Assembly: GCA_029876055.1 (NCBI GenBank)
Contig: CM056876.1
Coordinates: forward strand, 2,170,001-2,234,000
Direction: 5' to 3'
Source: Madurella fahalii
Lineage: Eukaryota; Ascomycota; Sordariomycetes; Sordariales
DNA: 64,000 nucleotides
This document shows positions 59,454-64,000 of this stretch, one piece after another; the stretch's first letter is position 1, and the number at the start of each line of letters is the position of its first letter. The translations under genes were made by a program, and so were the position numbers. A model generated the notes under the pieces. That model did not search any database and was not told where the DNA came from. It was given only the letters and a program-made list of their open reading frames with translations.

Positions 59454-60290
59454 ATGTCTCTCCCCGTGTCTTTGGCCGAGCTAGTCGACTTCGACCAGCG
59501 GAGTTTCTACAGTACGTCATTGTTGCATCGGAAATACGGGCCAGGTTGCCAAGTCGGGAGTTCGCTGACCCCAAGAACAGTCTCGGCCGCAGCCATTGCT
59601 TTCAACCCAACATTCTGGAAGTAAGCTCTTCTCGAAGCTCCCTCGTCGGTGCTTACTTGGTGGCTAACAGTCAATCTCTACAGCATCGTCGCCCGCAGAG
59701 GTCCGCCAACCCGGTTTCCGTTGCTGCCCTGATCACACTCGATTATCTAACATTCCCGGACAGAGTACCGCACAAAGTTCCTTACCCGCCTTTTTGGCGG
59801 CAACGCACAGACAGCATGCTACGCCCTGGCGGCGACCATCTTCTCGCTTGGCGTCGTCCGTGACTTTCTCTACGAGCGCGCCCTGCGTGACCAGCCCTCG
59901 CATCCGGCACTAGAGGGGCCCCTGGTCACCTATGCTGCGTATGCGCTATTGGCTCTCGGAAACATCTTGGTCATCTCCTCCACCTGGCAGTTGGGCATCA
60001 CGGGCACGTTCTTGGGCGACTACTTCGGAATCCTGATGGATAGCATGGTGACTGGCTTCCCCTTCAACATCACCAACGCACCAATGTACTACGGTTCAAC
60101 CATGAGCTTCCTTGGTAGCGCACTGCTGTACGGAAAGCCGGCGGGTATCCTCCTCACTCTGCACGTTCTGGTAGTGTACTTGGTCGCTATCCAGTTCGAG
60201 AACCCGTTCACCGCGGCTATCTATGCCAAGCGTGAACGCGAGAGGGCCAAGGCTGCCGGGAAGAATGTCGAGGGCAAGAAGGAGCTCTAA
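59454..60290 (+). CDS. opi3: Phospholipid N-methyltransferase (Opi3, methylene-fatty-acyl-phospholipid synthase)
   Basis: Four exons (59454-59511, 59581-59620, 59684-59700, 59764-60290) give 213 residues; exon 3 is a 17-bp micro-exon. Spliced, the start reads SLPVSLAELVDFDQRSFYIS then FNPTFWNIVARREYRTKFL, as in Opi3. Four hydrophobic segments follow, with the family's SAM-site region in the second half: GTFLGDYFGILMDSMVTGFP and PMYYGSTMSFLGSAL. It carries out the last two methylations of phosphatidylethanolamine to phosphatidylcholine in the ER. The C-terminus is basic (KRERERAKAAGKNVEGKKEL), compatible with an ER-retention-like dilysine pattern. The upstream pyrimidine-rich leader and a single good ATG context (ACCATGT) support the start. 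Confidence 0.94.
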
Positions 60291-62322
60291 GTCTGACGCA
60301 TCCATGAAGAGATCCCGGGTGATCAAGAGGGAGAGACACCGGCACTGTACTGAAAGGCCGACGGTATACCCCGCTGGGCCGACCATCTGCTTGCCGTGAA
60401 CGCGGGCGACGACACCTATGTCGCAGTCTGTTGACCCGCCACCGCGGCGGCAACTCGATAAGCTGCCTAGCTCTCGACAACGACAGGCAAAAAGACCGCC
60501 ACCCCCTTCAACGGCGGGTGGTTGGGGGCCAAGCAAGCACCGGGCAAAGGATAGCCCGAACGGAAGTTCGAAATAGCTCCATCCGATGTCTTCGATCATT
60601 CATTGTCCCAATAAACGAAGAGTAGACATATGTAGAGTAGGGTAGACGGAATAAATGATCTAAGCTGTGGAATAAGCTCGCGCAGACTGAGGTATCTGCA
60701 AGCGCTCAGGGACCCATTCATCCCCAACCTATTTTGTAGGGCCCGGCACCGGTGACTAGTTTGCCCGACGCTGCCTGTACATCATGCCACTCGAGCGTTA
60801 ACAGCAATGGTAGTAACTATGGCGGAATTGCCCAGCGCGTGCCTTAGTTCGCAGTACACATCAGGACATCGTTTACCTCGCGCGTAAGTCTCCTCGGATC
60901 AGGATTCGGATGTTGAGTCACACATGCGCTTGGCATCTCTGGTTCCTTGCTTCCAATGTTAGGGGGCTACATAATCCCGGGTAACTCGTCACTTCACGGG
61001 CGGGTTTGCCATGTTCTCGGTGCTGCAGCACAGCGCTGCGATGCATCACCGTGCATTTCACAATTTCAGGTCAGGCAGCCGGGCTACAGCGACTCGTAAT
61101 CCACCCTCTGCCTGCCCTCTGCTGGCTGCTGGAAGCCTAATTCTTCTTCACGCCCTTGCTAGTTGCCGTATCTAAAACCCATCAATGCTGGCCAAACTTC
61201 ACGCCACCCAGGTATCAAGCATGAATAGATCTTCCAGGATCAACGAACCGCAAGCCGGCGACAGCTACAAACAATGCCCGCCCCAATTCTCCAACGGCCT
61301 GATCACAAGCCAGGATTTGAACGGCATCGCCAATCCTAGAGTCCTTCGAGGAGAACAGCATTCTGTAACAGTGAATACGCGGCAGGTCGACTCATGTTCG
61401 CCAGTTACCATTCCATTGATGGCCATGGCAAGATCGCCGACGGTGTGTCCGGCGTTATGGTGATGGAGTGGGCTGCCACTGGCTCTGATTCCGAGACTTT
61501 TGGCGTTTTGACCTTCCGGGCGGGGAAGGCGGGGAGAACGCCGATGGGGAAGATCCGGGGCGACAGAGTTCTGGGTTAGGGTAAATGATGGGGTTGGGAC
61601 TAGGAAAGGGGATAGTGGTGATGGAGAGGTGGTCAGGATGGTCAACGGCCGGCTGGTGGCGTGCTTTGGGGTAGTCATGTGGTTGATTATTGGTATCATG
61701 AACGTGGCGCATCTGGTGTGAATGGTTTAGAACCGGGATATACAGATCAAATTAGAAGTCGTTCACATTCAAAATGTTCGTCCCTCGTAAATATGTTGAC
61801 AGCAAATCAGATTAAATAGAGCTGTTATTCTAATAATTGTTCAATTCAAATGTAATATATGATGTATGATATGTATTTGACCATTGGTCGTTCAACCGCC
61901 CCCAGTTTGATGCATCTCAGGTATAGTAAAAAGTGACAGAGACGATTAGAAACCGTGCCACTTGGCTCTTAGTTCTTACGCTGGGCACCGGATTATTCGC
62001 AGGCTCCTGTGCTAGGTGCCCGATTTAACTCTATTCTCGGAGAAAGGTGAACAAAACCCATCATTCAAATGCAAGAGAAATCAGGTCGGTCATTAAGTTC
62101 AAGGAGATCCACGCCAACCCCTATAAGCACATAGAAAATGTGGGTAGCTGTCAAATACTACGATTTGGTCGCGTCGATTGTCGGATCAGTATGATTCAGG
62201 CGCGCTATCGGCAAGCTGTCTCCGACCAACAAACTATGTCCCCGGCCGCACGGTTTACCGTTTACCTTTAACTTCTCAAGATCAATGTGGATTCCAGTGT
62301 TAATGCAATTTAGTAGTGCGCT

Positions 62323-62432
62323 AAGGACCGGCACACCCTTTTAGGGCAAAAAGTGTTGGAAGAAGAAGAGACTAAATTTTACCATTATTCTTCCTACACC
62401 GCCTTGCCTAAAGATAAAGTGTGCTGGTCCTT
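62323..62432. mobile_element. 110-bp imperfect fold-back element (MITE-like)
   Basis: The ends AAGGACCGGCACAC and GTGTGCTGGTCCTT are inverted repeats with one mismatch over 14 bp. Pairing resumes further in (GTGTTGGAAGAA against TTCTTCCTACAC, one mismatch), leaving a loop of about 25 bases. There is no coding capacity. I see no clear target-site duplication, so MITE is the likely but unproven label. Confidence 0.5.
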
Positions 62433-63172
62433 CTACCGTTACATATATATAGGAAAACCGTGCCGTATAGACCGGGTGAAAAACCTAAGGTACACCCACA
62501 AGTAATACGATACAACAATAGTAGACGCCAGTTGAAGAATACTGAGTAACCAGTGCGCTATTCCGTTTATACTCATAGCAGCCAATAAAGAAAAGGCGTG
62601 CTGATAGTTCAAACTGCTTTCCAGAAGATCCTATTGCAAAATGACAATAACCCAGTATAAACTTTAATCCAATTGAAAAGGTATTAGCATCTAATCTTGA
62701 AGCCATCGCGGGTCGAACAAGAGGTACTTGCAGCTTCAGGTTGTCCGTGGATTATTCTCGTGCTACCACTGCCATTCCTCCCTCTTTCCTTCTCGCTGAG
62801 TACAACTCTGTGGGTATCCGGTTCTCATTACGAGGACACCTCGTTACGACAATTATCAGCTTTAGATTTATTCCTCAGTAAGTGGTGCATAACCATTGCA
62901 CAGCTATCCACACGTTACGGATAATTTTTTATTTTTTTTTTATTTTTTTTATTTTATTCTTTTATTTTTTTACTGTACCTCTTTGCCATACCTGCAGGTG
63001 TTCAGTCCTGCTGTTGACCTGAAAGGTGGCGCTGGTGCTCCAGTGTCAAAGGGAACTGACCAACGGGAGTTCCGTCTTTTGCAAGTCACGAGCAGACATA
63101 GAACTGGACTCTTTCCAATAGAGAAATGTTGAAGTGAAGGCAATCATTGACGAGTATGCCGTCTCCGAGCTG

Positions 63173-63225
63173 AAGCATTTGGACCAGCTGCACAAGCTGA
63201 AGACCACAAGCTGGTCCAAATGCTT
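63173..63225. repeat. Perfect 17-bp inverted repeat with 19-base loop
   Basis: AAGCATTTGGACCAGCT (63173-63189) pairs perfectly with AGCTGGTCCAAATGCTT (63209-63225). The loop region carries a direct repeat CACAAGCTG (63191 and 63206). The plus strand across it is also open and protein-like, so it may be a relic of coding sequence. Confidence 0.85.
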
Positions 63226-63467
63226 ATAGAATCACTCATTACACACTGTCACATACATTGAAATACGCTGGCATTCACAGAAGACAAACCTGTTCCAGGG
63301 GTTGAAATGGCTGCCGTTGCCATCTTCCATCGCCAGCACGCTGGTATTACCCCTACGTCGGCAACCTCCCCTTGCTCACCTGGGGCCAAGCGTGTCCACA
63401 GCGATGTCACGGGTGCCGACGACAACGGCGGCGGCAATGACAACGACCGCAACGGCAACGGCGGTAA

Positions 63468-63938
63468 TGGCGACACGTCTATCGTCACCACCACTACCGT
63501 AACCACCATCCGCACCATTCTCACCGGCGACACAACAACCACCACAACCACCACCATCACGCCGCCACCAATCAAACGCTGTCGCCTTACCCCGCCAACC
63601 CCCAGCCCTGTATCAGCCGGCCCCCCCCTTCCCAGCTCCCTCTTCGCCCCGACTCACACGGCCGTCTGGAACGTTTCCTCCGCGCGCAGGCACGCGACGA
63701 GATGACACGCCGCGGCGCGGCGCTAGCCAACGGATCGCCCGTCCCCGTACCCGAGTGGTACTGGCGGGAGAGCCGAGCACGGCCTGTGGCGTGGATCAAG
63801 GACTGGGTGACGGGGGTGGTTCGGCCAAGGCGGATGGTAGATGACATGGTGGAGAATATGGGGTGGGAGAAGAGGGAGGGGTGGTTGAGGAGGCAGAAAG
63901 GGTGGAAGCGTGGAAGGGTGGAAAGGTGGTTATGGTAA
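63468..63938 (+). CDS. Possible last exon of an unknown basic/Trp-rich protein
   Basis: The frame ending at the TAA 63936-63938 is open back to 63468. The upstream part is His/Asn/Pro-rich, the downstream part protein-like: RLERFLRAQARDEMTRRG, then VPVPEWYWRESRARPVAW and a highly charged Lys/Arg/Trp end. An ATG at 63702 would start a 78-residue version; more likely this is a 3' exon joined to something upstream that I could not place. An overlapping frame from 63307 is Thr/Asn-rich and less convincing. Function unknown. Confidence 0.35.
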   Translation, partial: WRHVYRHHHYRNHHPHHSHRRHNNHHNHHHHAATNQTLSPYPANPQPCISRPPPSQLPLRPDSHGRLERFLRAQARDEMTRRGAALANGSPVPVPEWYWRESRARPVAWIKDWVTGVVRPRRMVDDMVENMGWEKREGWLRRQKGWKRGRVERWLW

Positions 63939-64000
63939 CGAGGGGGTGATGAGAAGCAGGAGGAGGCGAAGGAAGAGATGAAAGTGAGAGACGAGGGGAG

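Larger units (their letters stand above)
60291..63467. other. Gene-poor, partly AT-rich island
   Basis: About 3.2 kb without a firm gene. 60291-61740 has ordinary composition and only doubtful short frames (61185-61463 plus, 62485-62706 minus). From about 61740 to 62990 the sequence is visibly AT-rich, with a fold-back element at 62323-62432, a T-rich tract at about 62925-62975 and a perfect hairpin at 63173-63225. This fits a relic-transposon or RIP-affected island, but no transposase was recognised. Confidence 0.5.

Noticed and set aside
62485..62706. 73-codon minus-strand frame resembling a transposase fragment
   Set aside because: Only a vague impression from composition; no DDE motif or terminal repeats could be tied to it.

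Overview
The window is a stretch of a filamentous ascomycete nuclear genome, most likely Sordariomycetes (Sordariales/Chaetomiaceae-like). The reasons are GC-rich coding sequence, one to five short introns (about 45-90 bp, GTRNGT donors, CTRAC-type branch sites), proline/serine/threonine-rich disordered tails, and a gene set typical of moulds: an SREBP-type regulator, the N-acetylglucosamine (GlcNAc) catabolic genes, a fungal-type nitrite reductase, a Kha1-like antiporter and Opi3. I rebuilt gene models by joining exons at GT-AG sites (one GC-AG) and checking that phase was kept. No tRNA, rRNA or CRISPR was seen.

Layout. (1) 1-8 kb: the end of an unknown proline-rich protein, an SREBP-family membrane-bound bHLH factor, and a decayed or frameshifted membrane-protein gene. 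(2) 8.4-11.6 kb: two tandem, same-strand paralogues with a short Cys-rich ectodomain, one membrane segment and a KPELHA cytoplasmic motif. (3) 12.1-26.5 kb: a GlcNAc catabolic cluster: glucosamine-6-phosphate deaminase and a GlcNAc-kinase-type hexokinase (divergent), an Ndt80-like regulator, and a GH3-GNAT protein and GlcNAc-6-phosphate deacetylase (divergent). Together they would release GlcNAc from chitin-derived glycans, phosphorylate it, deacetylate it and deaminate it to fructose-6-phosphate. The Ndt80-like gene is the probable local regulator (RON1-like). (4) 27-35.7 kb: neutral ceramidase, the CCR4-NOT subunit Caf40/Rcd1, and a secreted GPI-anchored protein. (5) 37.8-45.2 kb: a Kha1-type K+/H+ antiporter and assimilatory nitrite reductase, the latter with a large TNG-repeat insertion. 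(6) 46.8-53.6 kb: a very large multi-pass membrane protein whose 1,900-residue tail holds three ~97-residue tandem repeats. (7) 55.6-60.3 kb: an FMN split-barrel protein with a reading-frame break, a membrane-embedded spermidine-synthase-like protein, and Opi3. (8) 60.3-64 kb: a gene-poor, partly AT-rich island with a 110-bp fold-back element, a perfect hairpin, and one uncertain coding exon at the edge.

The most informative observations are the complete catabolic cluster with its own regulator, the unusual catalytic motifs of its GH3 member, the 12-bp minisatellites that write TNG repeats into two metabolic enzymes, and the repeat-bearing giant membrane protein.
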